From assembly GCA_963815355.1 (NCBI GenBank), contig CAWFGJ010000007.1, forward strand, positions 73,286 through 137,285: 64,000 nucleotides of DNA, given 5' to 3'. Below are positions 53,801 to 61,874 of this stretch, in pieces; positions within the stretch are counted from its first letter, which is position 1; every line of letters starts with the position of its first letter. Source of the DNA: JAPUEK01 sp963815355 (lineage in GTDB: Bacteria; Pseudomonadota; Alphaproteobacteria; Rhodobacterales; Rhodobacteraceae). Below the pieces are notes generated by a model. That model worked only from the letters and a program-made list of their open reading frames with translations. It did not search any database and was not told the origin of the DNA. The position numbers and the translations under genes are program-made.

Positions 53801-54286
53801 CTTGACTACATGGGGCGGCACAAAGCCTATGGCCCGGTGCGGGCCCTGCCGACGCGGACCTTCTTTTACGGCATGTCGCCGGGCGAAGAGATCACCGCCG
53901 AAATCGACCCCGGCAAGCAATTGGAAATCCGTCTGCAAGCGGTGGGCGAGATGACCGAGGATGGCGAGGTCAAGGTGTTCTTTGAGCTGAACGGTCAGCC
54001 CCGGGTCATCAAGGTGCCGAACCGCGCGGTGCGCGCCAAGGCCGCCGTCAAGCCCAAGGCGGTCGAAGGCAACCCGGCCCATGTCGGCGCGCCGATGCCG
54101 GGATCTATCGCGTCGGTCGCGGTGGTGGCGGGCCAGAAGGTCAACGCGGGCGATCTGTTGGTGACCATTGAGGCAATGAAGATGGAAACCGGCATTCACG
54201 CCGACCGCGCCGCTGTGGTCAAGGCGCTGCACGTGCATCCCGGCAGCCAGATCGACGCCAAGGACCTGCTGGTCGAGTTGGAGTGA
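50846..54286 (+). CDS. pyc: Pyruvate carboxylase
   Basis: Anaplerotic enzyme making oxaloacetate from pyruvate, bicarbonate and ATP. The 1146-residue single chain has the biotin carboxylase domain (ILIANRGEIAIRVMRAANE; ATP-grasp loop KASWGGGGRGMR; FIEVNPRVQVEHTVTE; RIRGVSTNIEF). The carboxyltransferase domain follows (TDTTMRDGHQSLLATRMRS; SVECWGGATFDVAYRFL; LGLKDMAGLLKP), then an allosteric linker and the biotin carrier domain with biotinyl-lysine in EAMKMETG near residue 1112. Full length and clean. Single gene with its own promoter region and a triple hairpin terminator. Confidence 0.97.
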   Translation: MTEFKKILIANRGEIAIRVMRAANEMGKKTVAVYAEEDKLSLHRFKADEAYLIGQGLSPVGAYLSIPEIIRVAKLCGADAIHPGYGLLSENPDFVEACDQAGITFIGPKAETMRALGDKASARHVATEAGVPVIPATDVLGDDFDAIKKEAAAVGYPLMLKASWGGGGRGMRPILSEAELVDKVREGRREAEAAFGNGAGFLEKMIIRARHVEVQILGDKHGAIYHLYERDCTVQRRNQKVVERAPAPYLTEAQRTEVCDLGRRICAHVGYECAGTVEFLMDMDTDKFYFIEVNPRVQVEHTVTEQVTGIDIVQAQILIAEGKTLAEATGKQRQEDIHLTGHALQCRVTTEDPQNNFIPDYGRLTAYRSATGMGIRLDGGTAYAGGVITRYYDSLLVKVTATAQTPQAAIRRMDRALREFRIRGVSTNIEFVINLLKHPTFLNDTYTTKFIDTTPELFQFKKRRDRATKILTYIADITVNGHPETAGRPKPHAEARAPKPPKALAEPSMGTRNLLEQKGPQAVADWMRAQTKVLITDTTMRDGHQSLLATRMRSIDMIRVAPAYAANLPQLFSVECWGGATFDVAYRFLQECPWQRLRDLRAAMPNLMTQMLLRASNGVGYTNYPDNVVQAFVKQAAETGVDVFRVFDSLNWVENMRVAMDAVVEAGKVCEGTVCYTGDILDPNRAKYDLKYYVARGKELKAAGAHVLGLKDMAGLLKPAAARQLVKALKQEVGLPIHFHTHDTSGAAAATILAACDAGVDAVDAAMDAFSGGTSQPCLGSIVEALRHTERETGLDIAAIRQISNYWEGVRGQYAAFESGIPAPASEVYLHEMPGGQFTNLKAQARSLGLEERWHEVAQAYADSNQMFGDIVKVTPSSKVVGDMALMMVSQGLSRKQVEDPAVEVAFPDSVVDMLRGNLGQPHGGWPEGISRKVLKGEVASTARPGAGMEPVDLEAVRAKLSAELNGFAVDNEDLNGYLMYPKVFLDYMGRHKAYGPVRALPTRTFFYGMSPGEEITAEIDPGKQLEIRLQAVGEMTEDGEVKVFFELNGQPRVIKVPNRAVRAKAAVKPKAVEGNPAHVGAPMPGSIASVAVVAGQKVNAGDLLVTIEAMKMETGIHADRAAVVKALHVHPGSQIDAKDLLVELE

Positions 54287-54307
54287 GTCGTTAGACTGTG
54301 CCGATGC

Positions 54308-54381
54308 AGGGGGCGCCTTTCAGGGCGCCCAGGGGGCGCCTTTAAGGGCGCTCAGGGGGCGCCTTTAGGGCGCCCTTTTTG
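54308..54381 (+). terminator. Triple tandem terminator hairpins after pyc
   Basis: Three near copies of GGGGGCGCCTTT-AGGGCGC(C/T)C follow the pyc stop. The last ends GGGCGCCCTTTTTGC, a good rho-independent terminator. Each copy can fold alone (GGGCGCC/GGCGCCC), so the array looks like a duplicated terminator. Confidence 0.75.
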
Positions 54382-54465
54382 CTTTGGGCGCGCATGGCGG
54401 CAAAACAAAAGGGCTGCCGCGGATGCGACAGCCCTCTGTGGGTAACCCCGTCGGCCCGGTCGGCT

Positions 54466-54527
54466 CGTGCCAAATCAGGCTCGCGCCAAATCAGGCTGGG
54501 CCAAATCAGGCCGGGCCAAATCAGGCC
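54466..54527. repeat. Four tandem 15-base repeats at the end of the EF-hand gene
   Basis: The unit GCCAAATCAGGC plus three variable bases occurs four times in a row. On the minus strand each unit contains TGATTTGGC, and the last copy supplies the stop codon of the EF-hand gene. It looks like slippage duplication of the gene's end. Confidence 0.7.
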
Positions 54528-54757
54528 GGGATGGTGCCAGCTTCTTGAGCAGCTTTCAGCTCGTCAGCCGACAGCGCGCCGTCTGCGTCAACGTCAGCGG
54601 CTTTGAAAGCTTCTTCGGTCAGGTCCGGGAAAGCTGCGACCAGCTCTTCCATGGAGTAGGCGCCATTGCCGTCGGTGTCGGTCACGACGGTTTCAGCGTT
54701 GGCCTGAGCCACTGCGAAGGCCGAGATTGCAGCGAAAGCGAGAGCGAATTTGGTCAT
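54521..54757 (-). CDS. Exported EF-hand calcium-binding protein
   Basis: Protein of 78 residues with a signal peptide (MTKFALAFAAISAFAVAQANA, cleavage after residue 21) and two EF-hand loops, DTDGNGAYSMEEL and DVDADGALSADEL, both with the expected acidic ligands. Periplasmic calcium binding is likely; the partner is unknown. Small proteins of this kind are common in Rhodobacteraceae. Its 3' end carries tandem repeats. Confidence 0.85.
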   Translation of the reverse strand: MTKFALAFAAISAFAVAQANAETVVTDTDGNGAYSMEELVAAFPDLTEEAFKAADVDADGALSADELKAAQEAGTIPA

Positions 54758-54848
54758 GTCGTAAACTCCGAGAAAGCGGTGCCGATGATCGGCAGCGCGA
54801 GGGAAGGCACATTACCTTCGAAGCGGAACTTACTGTTTTTACATGGAT

Positions 54849-54862
54849 AATCCATATGGATT
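54849..54862. promoter_or_regulatory. Palindrome upstream of the EF-hand gene
   Basis: AATCCATATGGATT is a perfect 14-base palindrome, and ATGGATAATCCAT overlaps it. About 90 bases before the EF-hand start, it may be a regulator site. TGC-rich stretches (CTGCAAGTGCAA) lie 40 bases further out. Confidence 0.4.
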
Positions 54863-55012
54863 CGGCGGCGTTAGCGCCCACATCACGCGCAATTTACTGC
54901 AAGTGCAAAGGGAATTGACGCAGTGCAGCATGAGTGATCTAGGGGGCGATTTCGTGGCGATCTGGCCCTGCCCCAGCGCCGAGATTCGCGGCGAAAAACC
55001 GGGCGTTTGCGG

Positions 55013-55960
55013 CTAAAGGATGCGCAGCGTCTCGCCCAGCCAGGGCCATTCGGCGCGGGCGGGGGCGACCACTTGCGCGGCAATCAGGGCGCGCAGGCGG
55101 GTGGCGATCTGGCTTGGAATGCCTTGCAGCACCCCCGCGCGCGCCGACAACGACAGGCTGCGGTCCAGCGGCGCAAAGGGCAAGGGCGCGACCGATACCG
55201 CGTCGCGAAAGCGGGCGGCGTGGTGCAGTGCCAGCGGCGTCAGGATCGCCCAGCCCTCGCCCGCCGCGACCATCGCCAGAATGGCGTGATAGCTGTCCAG
55301 TTCCAGCCGATAGGGGAATTTCAGGTTTTGCCGGGCAAGGTGGGCGGCGATCTGGCGACCCATCAGGTGGCGGGCGGTGTAGTGGATCAGCGGCAGGGTC
55401 GCAGGGTCGGCCCCCTTGGGGCTGACGGCAAGGAAGGGTTCGCACAGCAGCGGATGCACCTCGCGCCAGCCGTCATCGGTGCTTTCGCTGCCCAGATCGG
55501 CGGCGACGACGACATCCAGCGCCCGCGCCTCCAACTGGTCCAGCAAGCGGTGGCTTGCCCCGGTTTCCAGCAGGAAACGGCAGCCCTTCAGATCGGCTGC
55601 CATCGCGCTGAGCAGACGCGGGGTCACGTCGGCGTCGAAATCCTCTATCATGCCAAGGCGCAGCGTCGTCAGGCCCGACAGGTCGGCCATGCCCAAGGCG
55701 GCGCGGGCCTCGGCCTCGGCGTTCAGGATGGTCTGGGCGTGGCGGCGAAACATCGTGCCCGCCGGGGTCAGCAGCAGCGGGCGGGCGGAGCGCTCCAACA
55801 GGACCGCGCCCAAGGCCGCCTCCAGCCCCGCCAGTTGTTGCGAGATGGCGGAGGCGCTGACGCCAAGGCGGCGGGCCGCAGCCGAAATCGCGCGCTCTTC
55901 GGCGACGGCCAGAAACACCTCTATCCCCCAGAGGGTGACGCGACCGGACCCGTCGCCCAT
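55013..55960 (-). CDS. LysR-family transcriptional regulator
   Basis: Protein of 315 residues with the N-terminal LysR helix-turn-helix (LWGIEVFLAVAEERAISAAARRLGVSASAISQQ) and the effector-binding domain (RLGMIEDFDADVTPRLL, DVVVAADLGSE, VAAGEGWAILTPLAL). The target and ligand are unknown; it is not divergent from a metabolic gene, the usual clue. It lies 20 bases downstream of phaR on the same strand, so read-through from phaR is possible. Confidence 0.88.
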   Translation of the reverse strand: MGDGSGRVTLWGIEVFLAVAEERAISAAARRLGVSASAISQQLAGLEAALGAVLLERSARPLLLTPAGTMFRRHAQTILNAEAEARAALGMADLSGLTTLRLGMIEDFDADVTPRLLSAMAADLKGCRFLLETGASHRLLDQLEARALDVVVAADLGSESTDDGWREVHPLLCEPFLAVSPKGADPATLPLIHYTARHLMGRQIAAHLARQNLKFPYRLELDSYHAILAMVAAGEGWAILTPLALHHAARFRDAVSVAPLPFAPLDRSLSLSARAGVLQGIPSQIATRLRALIAAQVVAPARAEWPWLGETLRIL

Positions 55961-55980
55961 CGTTCAGCAACCCCTTTGGA

Positions 55981-56541
55981 TCAGAGCTTTGACAGCTTTT
56001 TCTGCAGCTCGGCAAATTGGCGTTTGATCTCGGCCAGCTCGTCGGCAGCACCGGGGGCCGCATCAGAGGCTTCGCGCGCCGGACCAGAGCCGGACCAGCC
56101 CGGCACCCCGCCCAGCATGGTTTTCAGAAACGCCTCTTGCTGTTTGCGCATCGCATCAAAGCCCGGAACCGAGGCCAGAGGCGTGGGGATGGTGGTCAGG
56201 TTTTCCATCATCTTGGACTGACCTTCACGCAGCAAATCAAAGCTGGCGGCCAGAAACTGCGGCACCACAGACTGAATGTTGCTGGTGTAGGAGCGGACGA
56301 GATCGGTCAGCACATTGGTCGGCAGGACGGAGTCGCCCTTGGATTCATGCTCTGCCACGATTTGCAGAAGATACTGCCGGGTCAGATCATCACCCGATTT
56401 CAGATCCACGATCTGCACCTCGCGCCCCGCGCGGATAAAGCCCGCGATGTCTTCCAGGGTCACATAGTCCGAGGTTTCGGTATTGTAGAGACGGCGGCTG
56501 GCGTAACGCTTGATCAAAAGCGGTTTGGCAGTCTCGGCCAT
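55981..56541 (-). CDS. phaR: Polyhydroxyalkanoate synthesis repressor PhaR
   Basis: DNA-binding repressor of 186 residues that senses PHA granules and controls phasin and PHA genes. The PHB accumulation regulatory domain is clear (LLIKRYASRRLYNTETSDYV, TLEDIAGFIRAGREVQIVD, DLTRQYLLQIVAEHE), followed by QSVVPQFLAASFDLLREGQSKM and a C-terminal coiled coil (ELAEIKRQFAELQKKLSKL). I start at MAETAKPLL. TTGC-ACT-GCAG at 56566-56576, just upstream, is close to its reported CTGC-N3-GCAG operator, which fits autoregulation. The phasin gene lies upstream. Confidence 0.93.
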   Translation of the reverse strand: MAETAKPLLIKRYASRRLYNTETSDYVTLEDIAGFIRAGREVQIVDLKSGDDLTRQYLLQIVAEHESKGDSVLPTNVLTDLVRSYTSNIQSVVPQFLAASFDLLREGQSKMMENLTTIPTPLASVPGFDAMRKQQEAFLKTMLGGVPGWSGSGPAREASDAAPGAADELAEIKRQFAELQKKLSKL

Positions 56542-56682
56542 GTCGGCCCCTCCCAAGGGAATTTTTTGCACTGCAGAGAAGTCTAGGGGAGGTGCAGCAA
56601 AAAAGAAAGGGCGGGCACGAGGCCCGCCCTGCGCTTTCCTATGGGGAGGAGAAAGCGCGTGATCTTTCGATCAGCTTTCAGA

Positions 56683-56961
56683 TCACTTTGCTGCAGCTGC
56701 AGCTTTTTTGGCAACGTTCTGAACTTCGTTGGTTGCTTTCTTGACGGCAGCCGAAGCTTCTTCCGAAGCGTCTTTGCCAGCAGCCATCATCAGCTCAACG
56801 GTTTCCATCTGCACTTTTTTCGCGATTTCAGCGAAAGCAGCCAGGTTTTCAGCAGCCAGTTCAGCGGTCGCGGTTGCGTAATCCGAAGCGGCTTTGGTGT
56901 AGTCAGCCGGCTCGGCCTTGGCTTTGGAAGCCACGGTCAGCTTGGCAATGGTGTCTTTCGC
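56683..56961 (-). CDS. phaP: Phasin, C-terminal part only
   Basis: About 92 residues of a granule-coating phasin: AKDTIAKLTVASKAKAEPADY, AELAAENLAAFAEIAKKV, QMETVELMMAAGKD and an Ala/Lys-rich end. Relatives are about 145 residues, so the first 50-55 are missing. Where Trp-Ala-Lys-Asp is expected the frame reads Val-Ala-Lys-Asp and enters foreign sequence at about 56961. The promoter and N-terminus are lost at the junction. The place next to phaR is normal for phaP. Confidence 0.85.
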   Translation of the reverse strand, partial: AKDTIAKLTVASKAKAEPADYTKAASDYATATAELAAENLAAFAEIAKKVQMETVELMMAAGKDASEEASAAVKKATNEVQNVAKKAAAAAK

Positions 56962-56965
56962 CACC
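56958..56965. other. Junction of two unrelated sequences
   Basis: Left: phasin and phaR of an alphaproteobacterium. Right: the 3' end of a plus-strand outer membrane protein gene and gammaproteobacterial-like genes. Both genes are cut at this point without any repeat, att site or transposase, as expected of a misassembly. Confidence 0.75.
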
Positions 56966-57103
56966 GTCGGTGTAGGACTGCGTCTGGAATCCACCCGCAC
57001 GCGTCGCGACCGCCTGCTGCACATCGACCTGTCGCTACCGGTACGGGATGGTCCCGATACCCGGAACGTCGAGTTTACCGTCACGGTTAAACAGAGCCTG
57101 TGA
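56963..57103 (+). CDS. Outer membrane beta-barrel protein, C-terminal fragment
   Basis: A 46-codon plus-strand frame: VGLRLESTRTRRDRLLHIDL, then SLPVRDGPDT and RNVEFTVTVKQSL before the stop. Alternating residues and the final strand resemble the last barrel strands of Omp85/surface-antigen proteins. The 5' part is lost at the junction. Family assignment is tentative. Confidence 0.5.
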   Translation, partial: TVGVGLRLESTRTRRDRLLHIDLSLPVRDGPDTRNVEFTVTVKQSL

Positions 57104-57143
57104 CCTTTTCCGGGCCTGCTTCCTGAGGTCTGGCTGGCCCGGG

Positions 57144-58164
57144 TTACCCCAGTACCAGCTCCGCAAGAGTCTGCAGCTCGCCCGTGCTTCGCGCAGAGAC
57201 CAGCAGCGACGTCACCGGGGTTTCCCGCCAGGCCTGCAGGCGATCGCGGATTCTGTCGACTCGGCCCCACCAACGAAATCTCATCTGCCAGCTGATCCGG
57301 TACCGCCTGGACGGCCTCTGCTTTCTTGCCGGCGAGAAACAGTTCCTGAACTTTGTCGGCCTCGGCTTCAAAGCCCATGCGCCCCACCAGCTCTTTGTGG
57401 AAATTGCGTTTTTTGGCGCCCATGCCACCGACATACAGGGCCAGCATCTGCTTCACTGGCTGCAGTCCTTTGTCGACGTCGTCGGTGATGTTCACGACCA
57501 CGCCCTGAGAAATTTCGAAATCGGGTTTGGCGTTGGAAAGCGATGGCGCGTAGACCTCCTGGCGGAATGGCGAGTAGTACAGGGGCAGCCAGCCGTCGGC
57601 GATCTCGGCCGCCAGGGCCACGTTCTTGGGCCCCTCTGCGCCGAGAAATATAGGCAGGTCGGCTCTTAGTGGATGCACAATCGGCTTCAGCGGCTTACCC
57701 AGCCCCCAGGAACCTTCACCGGTGTAGGGGAGGGGGTAGTGGGGGCCTGCGCTGGCCACGGGTGTTTCCCGGGCCAGCACCTGGCGGATTATCGAAATGT
57801 ATTCGCGGGTCCGTGAAAGCGGCTTCGCGAAAGGTGCCCCGTACCAGCCCTCGACCACCTGTGGGCCGGACACTCCGAGCCCCAGAATCATTCTGCCCCT
57901 GGATAGATGGTCCAGCGTCAGGGCTGCCATGGCGGCGGCAGTGGGGGTGCGCGCAGACAGCTGGCAGACACCGGTGCCCAGACGTATGCGCTGGGTCTGC
58001 GCGCCGATCCAGGCGAGCGGGGTAAGGGCATCTGAGCCGTATGCCTCCGCCGTCCATACCGAGTCGAAACCCAGTCGCTCGGCTTGTTGTGCCAGCTCAA
58101 TGTGATTGGTAGGTGGCTGCGAGCTCCAGTATCCGAGCTGCAGACCAAGCTTGAGGTCCGCCAT
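57144..58164 (-). pseudogene. LLM-class (F420-dependent-type) oxidoreductase with one frameshift
   Basis: A luciferase-like flavin/F420 enzyme of about 340 residues. From ATG 58164: LKLGLQLGYWSSQPPTNHIEL, FDSVWTAEAYGSDALTPLAW, IRLGTGVCQLSARTPTAAAM, GRMILGLGVSGPQVVEGWYG and LPIFLGAEGPKNVALAAEIADGW, all typical of the F420-associated subfamily. Near 57265 one base breaks the frame; the C-terminus continues with RVDRIRDRLQAWRETPVTSL and ends at 57144. In the broken frame the reading runs on into the phasin fragment, an artificial fusion. Substrate unknown. Confidence 0.8.
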
Positions 58165-58317
58165 TTCAAATGTCCTTCGCTGATCGGCCGGAAAGTATAC
58201 CGCGATCTTGAGTGCGGCCCCGCGGCTGCGCTATAGTTTTCGCCCGCGGCTCGTGCAGCTCTGATTGCAGCAGCAGGAGGGCCGAATATCCTTAGCCGGC
58301 AACTGACTCGGACGTCC

Positions 58318-59136
58318 ATGAGTGGGTACACAACTCGCGAAGTCTCCGACCTCATCGGCCTGAAGCCTGATCAGGTGCGCCACTATGTGCGGCGCTCGCT
58401 GCTTGAACCGGCACGCGGCCTGCGCGGCGAATTCCGCTTCGATTTCCGGGACGTGGTGCTCCTGCGTACCGCCAAAGGTCTGTTGGAAGCCAAAGTGTCC
58501 ACCCGTCGCGCTTTCCGTCTGCTGCTCAAGCTGCAGACGCAGCTGGCGCGCGTCAGCTCGCTGGCGGCCGTGCGTATCTTTGCCGACGGAAATACCGTTG
58601 TGGTTCGCGAGGACAACACCGTCTGGGACGCGGAATCCGGTCAGGTATGCATGGAATTTGAGGTTCAGGAGCTTGCTGAAAATGTCGCGAGGCTGGCGAA
58701 CCGGAACCTGATCGTCGCCAAGGAAGTCAGCGCCTATGACAGCGACGAATGGTACAACCTGGGGCTCGACCTGGAAGAGGTGGAACCTGACAGGGCCCCT
58801 GAAGCCTATGCGCGAGCCATCGAGCTCAACCCTCGAAATGCGGACGCGCACGTCAATCTGGGACGTCTGATGCAGCTGCGCGGGAATCTCAAGCAGGCCA
58901 AGCGGCACTATGAGCGTGCGCTGTCCGTCGTGCCCAATCATCAGCTGGCGCTTTACAATCTGGGTACGGTGTTCGATGAACTCAACGAAATGGAAGCAGC
59001 GGCGGATTTCTACCTGCGTGCCCCTGCGGTCCCCGATGCCCACTTCAACCTTTCCCGTATCAGCGAGCTGCGCGGCGACGAGCTTTCAGCCCGGCGCCAC
59101 ATGCGCGATTATCGCCGGCTTCTCGAGGTGGAGTAG
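58318..59136 (+). CDS. MerR-type helix-turn-helix fused to TPR repeats
   Basis: Intact protein of 272 residues. Residues 1-75 form a MerR-like DNA-binding domain (YTTREVSDLIGLKPDQVRHYVRRSLLEP). A middle region (about 75-140) precedes TPR repeats from about 143: WYNLGLDLEEVEPDRAPEAYARAIELNP, AHVNLGRLMQLRGNLKQAKRHYERAL and LYNLGTVFDELNEMEAA. It is probably a regulator whose TPR part binds a partner protein. The only fully clean gene of this segment besides the PepSY gene. Its end overlaps the 3' end of the PepSY gene on the other strand. Confidence 0.75.
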   Translation: MSGYTTREVSDLIGLKPDQVRHYVRRSLLEPARGLRGEFRFDFRDVVLLRTAKGLLEAKVSTRRAFRLLLKLQTQLARVSSLAAVRIFADGNTVVVREDNTVWDAESGQVCMEFEVQELAENVARLANRNLIVAKEVSAYDSDEWYNLGLDLEEVEPDRAPEAYARAIELNPRNADAHVNLGRLMQLRGNLKQAKRHYERALSVVPNHQLALYNLGTVFDELNEMEAAADFYLRAPAVPDAHFNLSRISELRGDELSARRHMRDYRRLLEVE

Positions 59137-59837
59137 CGGGCCCACATCACCAGCCCGCTGATCGCCAGAAACACCAGTAGAATCGAGGCGGCATCGACGA
59201 TCAGCATGCCGATGCGGCCGAAAATACGGCCACTGTGCAGATCCTGCAGTACCCGTTCCAGGGTCAGCATGCGGTGACGGTACAGCGATCGGAATAGCGC
59301 CGCCTGCGCGCCGGACAGCGATCGACTCCGTGCCCAGGCAACGCCGTCGGGGGGGTCTGTAACGGTGCGCCAGTTGATCAGGTCGGCGTCGCCCAGAAGA
59401 TAGTCCTCGCCGGTTCTCAGAATTACCCCGGCTCGCCAGATGCCGATGGCTTCGGCACGGCTCGAGAGCGGTAAACGTTCGAGCAGTTCCCACGTGTCCG
59501 CCTCCAGGAGAACGAGTTCCCTCTGTCCTGCCGCCACCAGCACACCGCCGATGCTTACCGCGCCTCTGAAATCAGGCAGGGACAGAATGAAGCCTTCGCC
59601 GTTGAACAGGTCGTCGCCCACCGCGGTCAGCCCGCCGCTGCTGTGGACGCTATCCGGTGCCTGCAGCCCGTACCAGTCCAGCACCGGGTCCCAGGACAGG
59701 TGTCGACTTCCCAGGTGCAGCTCGCTGCTGTACTGCAGCGGTAGTCCGGTGGCCACCAGGTGCACGAGAACGGCCGCAGCCGCGACGCCTGCCCGTCGAT
59801 GCCAGCGTTGCAGCGACCTTGGAGAGCGCTGATTCAT
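59109..59837 (-). CDS. PepSY-associated membrane protein
   Basis: Protein of 242 residues: an N-terminal membrane helix after RWHRRAGVAAAAVLVHLVATG, a periplasmic beta-rich domain (about 40-180), LYRHRMLTLERVLQDLHSG and a C-terminal helix (MLIVDAASILLVFLAISGLVMW). This is the layout of the small PepSY_TM family proteins tied to iron reduction and siderophore systems. It follows the FMN-binding gene by 24 bases on the same strand, so the two probably work together on electron transfer. Confidence 0.75.
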   Translation of the reverse strand: MNQRSPRSLQRWHRRAGVAAAAVLVHLVATGLPLQYSSELHLGSRHLSWDPVLDWYGLQAPDSVHSSGGLTAVGDDLFNGEGFILSLPDFRGAVSIGGVLVAAGQRELVLLEADTWELLERLPLSSRAEAIGIWRAGVILRTGEDYLLGDADLINWRTVTDPPDGVAWARSRSLSGAQAALFRSLYRHRMLTLERVLQDLHSGRIFGRIGMLIVDAASILLVFLAISGLVMWARYSTSRSRR

Positions 59838-59861
59838 GGGTCCGCCTTCAATCCGGCAGGT

Positions 59862-60419
59862 TCAGTCGGAGGCGGTCGCGCTCGCCCTGGCCAGGCTGGG
59901 GTTCGCCTGGCGCACATGGCCGTCCAGCAGAAGAGCGACCCGTGCCATCCGGGTCATGGCCCGCACTGACAGCGTCGCCCCCGTTATGCCGTCCACGGCC
60001 TGGCTGAGCTGGCCGCCCTCGCTAGACGTGCCTGCTGGAACTGGCGGGTGAAGAACGGATACTTCACTTCCCAGCCGCGGCTTTCGCGGAATTCCAGAAC
60101 GTCCACCTGCTCGATGGCTCCGTTTGCGACCACAAAGCCCGCGGTGATGGGCTTATCCTTGCCGATGTCGTCGAGCACCCAGGCGGTGCGTCCGTCCTCC
60201 TGCCAATAGCGGATTCGCATGCCTGGACGCTGATCGAGGATTTTCGTCACGTCTGCCCGCAAGTCCGGCTGCAGCCAGAGTACTCTGGCCTCGGGCACAG
60301 CTTCCGGAAAAGCAGCAGCGATGAACGATTCTTGGGTCGCATAGACGGTCTTCGCTCCCCAGCGCTGGGGTGGCGATGATGAAGGCGATGGTGTAACCGA
60401 GAATCGTTCTCATTTTCAT
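59862..60419 (-). pseudogene. Exported FMN-binding protein with two frameshifts
   Basis: Signal peptide MRTILGYTIAFIIATPALG from ATG 60419 (or 60413). After a shift near 60350 the frame reads ATQESFIAAAFPEAVPEARV, then WLQPDLRADVTKILDQ and ITAGFVVANGAIEQVDVLEF. After a second shift near 60030 it reads SSEGGQLSQAVDGITGATLS and ends at 59862. The motif DGITGATLS is the site where FMN is attached to threonine in NqrC/RnfG-like domains. Expected role: periplasmic electron carrier, here in an iron-related cluster. Confidence 0.75.
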
Positions 60420-60485
60420 GTGCCCATTTTGCCTTTTTCGGATAGAGAAAGTCACGCCTGTACGGCCCTTTCGTCCGGACGATCG

Positions 60486-61760
60486 TCAGAACTGGTAGCC
60501 AACGCCAAGATCGAACGCGTCGAAGTCCTCCCCTGACTCGCTGGCCAGGTCGTGGGTTCGGCTGCGGTAGTCGAACTTTAAGACCACTTTCTCCGTAGGC
60601 CAGTAGTTGAAACCCAGTTCCCATTGATCGAAGCGGTCCTGGTCGCGGGCACCTCTTACGTCTTCATAACGGGTGTAAAAACCCCAATCCTGTTCGCCTA
60701 GGGTGAACCGACGTTGGGCTCCACGTACAACCGGTCTGCTTGTCAGCATCGGCCAGCTTGACGCTTTCGCCATCGAAGTCCCATCTGGCCCAGAGCGCTG
60801 GCAGGCTGAACGGTCCCCGGGAGAAGATGCTGTGCGCGCTGACCAGCTGGCCATCGTCCAGTCCGTCTCCGGATACCTGCGTCGGGTCCTGCTCGTAGTG
60901 ATAAGTTCCCGCCAGCTCCAGACCCGGAACTCCGGTGTATTTCAACCTCAGCGTGTAGGCCAGATCGTTGGCCACGGCGTTGGAGACCTTCTGACGACCG
61001 CTGCGAACCCGAAACGCACTGGATCCGCTGGTAGGCATCTCCAGCCCCGAGTGCACCGCGAAATCCCAGGACAGGCCGTTTCCGTAACGACCCCCGGCGC
61101 CGGCGCCGCCTTCCCACCAGGTGCTCGGGATGATGATGCTCTACGTCGGTGCGTTCTACCCCGTAGAACGTCGGCGGTTCATCGGTCTCGTTGAGGATGC
61201 CGAACGGGCAGAAGGAACAGCCCGGAGCGGGCGTAGTGGTTATCGTCCAGGTCCATTTCGATGTAGGCCTGTTCCAGTTCTACTTCGCCGCCACTGCTGC
61301 CGTCTGCGGTGTCCTTCACCAGCGCGTGTTCAAGTTCCACTTCAGAGACGAAGCGAATGCGGTCGGTGAACTCGTGGCCGAATACGTAGAAAACGGTGGT
61401 AGTCCACTTCTTTGAGATCGTTTGCGGGGTTTTCGCGTCGCGATTGTTGTAGTGCATCTCGCCGTATCCGCCGATGCTGGTTCGCGAGTCGCTGCGGTCA
61501 CGCTGTATCTCATCGAGGTAGTCGGCGGTCGACACCAGTTGCTCCTCGGTGATCTGTACCTTGTTTTCCGTCTGATCCAGCTGCGCCCTGGTGGCTTTGA
61601 GCTCAGCTGTGAGCTGGCTGATCTGTTGCTGCTGTTTCCTGCACCAGTGCCCATACCGCTTCCAGGCTGACGGGCTCGCCCGATTCTGGCTGGGTGGCGG
61701 CGTTGGTTGCGGTTGCGACGAGCAGCGGCGGGGTTGTCAGGGTGGCTCGCGTCTCTGAGT
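60486..61760 (-). pseudogene. Porin-like outer membrane protein with several frameshifts
   Basis: Segments in order: an export-like start (TTPPLLVATATNAATQ), a coiled coil (QISQLTAELKATRAQLDQTE), SRTSIGGYGEMHYNNRDA, TTVFYVFGHEFTDRIRFVSE, EVELEQAYIEMDL, then LAYTLRLKYTGVPGLELAGT, FSLPALWARWDFDGESV, WGFYTRYEDV and ELGFNYWPTEKVVLKFDYR. The end GVGYQF has the terminal Phe of outer membrane barrels. At least four one-base shifts break it, for example an extra base in the QEQQQQ stretch at 61630. The start codon is unclear. It resembles the porins that accompany FMN-binding/PepSY genes. Confidence 0.7.
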
Positions 61761-61874
61761 CTCCGAAATGAAAGAGCGCCAGTCTAGCGGTTAGAGATCC
61801 GAAATAGAAATCTAAATAGGAATAATTATCATTAGTATCTAGTGGACGGAACCCGAAGCCCTTAGGCGGTATGG

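Noticed and set aside
54308..54527. Possible CRISPR array
   Set aside because: Repeats are 15-25 bases, directly adjacent without unique spacers, and no cas genes are present.
56683..58164. 493-codon fusion of an LLM oxidoreductase and a phasin
   Set aside because: It exists only because a frameshift in the oxidoreductase reads through the contig junction into the phasin remnant; the middle section is nonsense.
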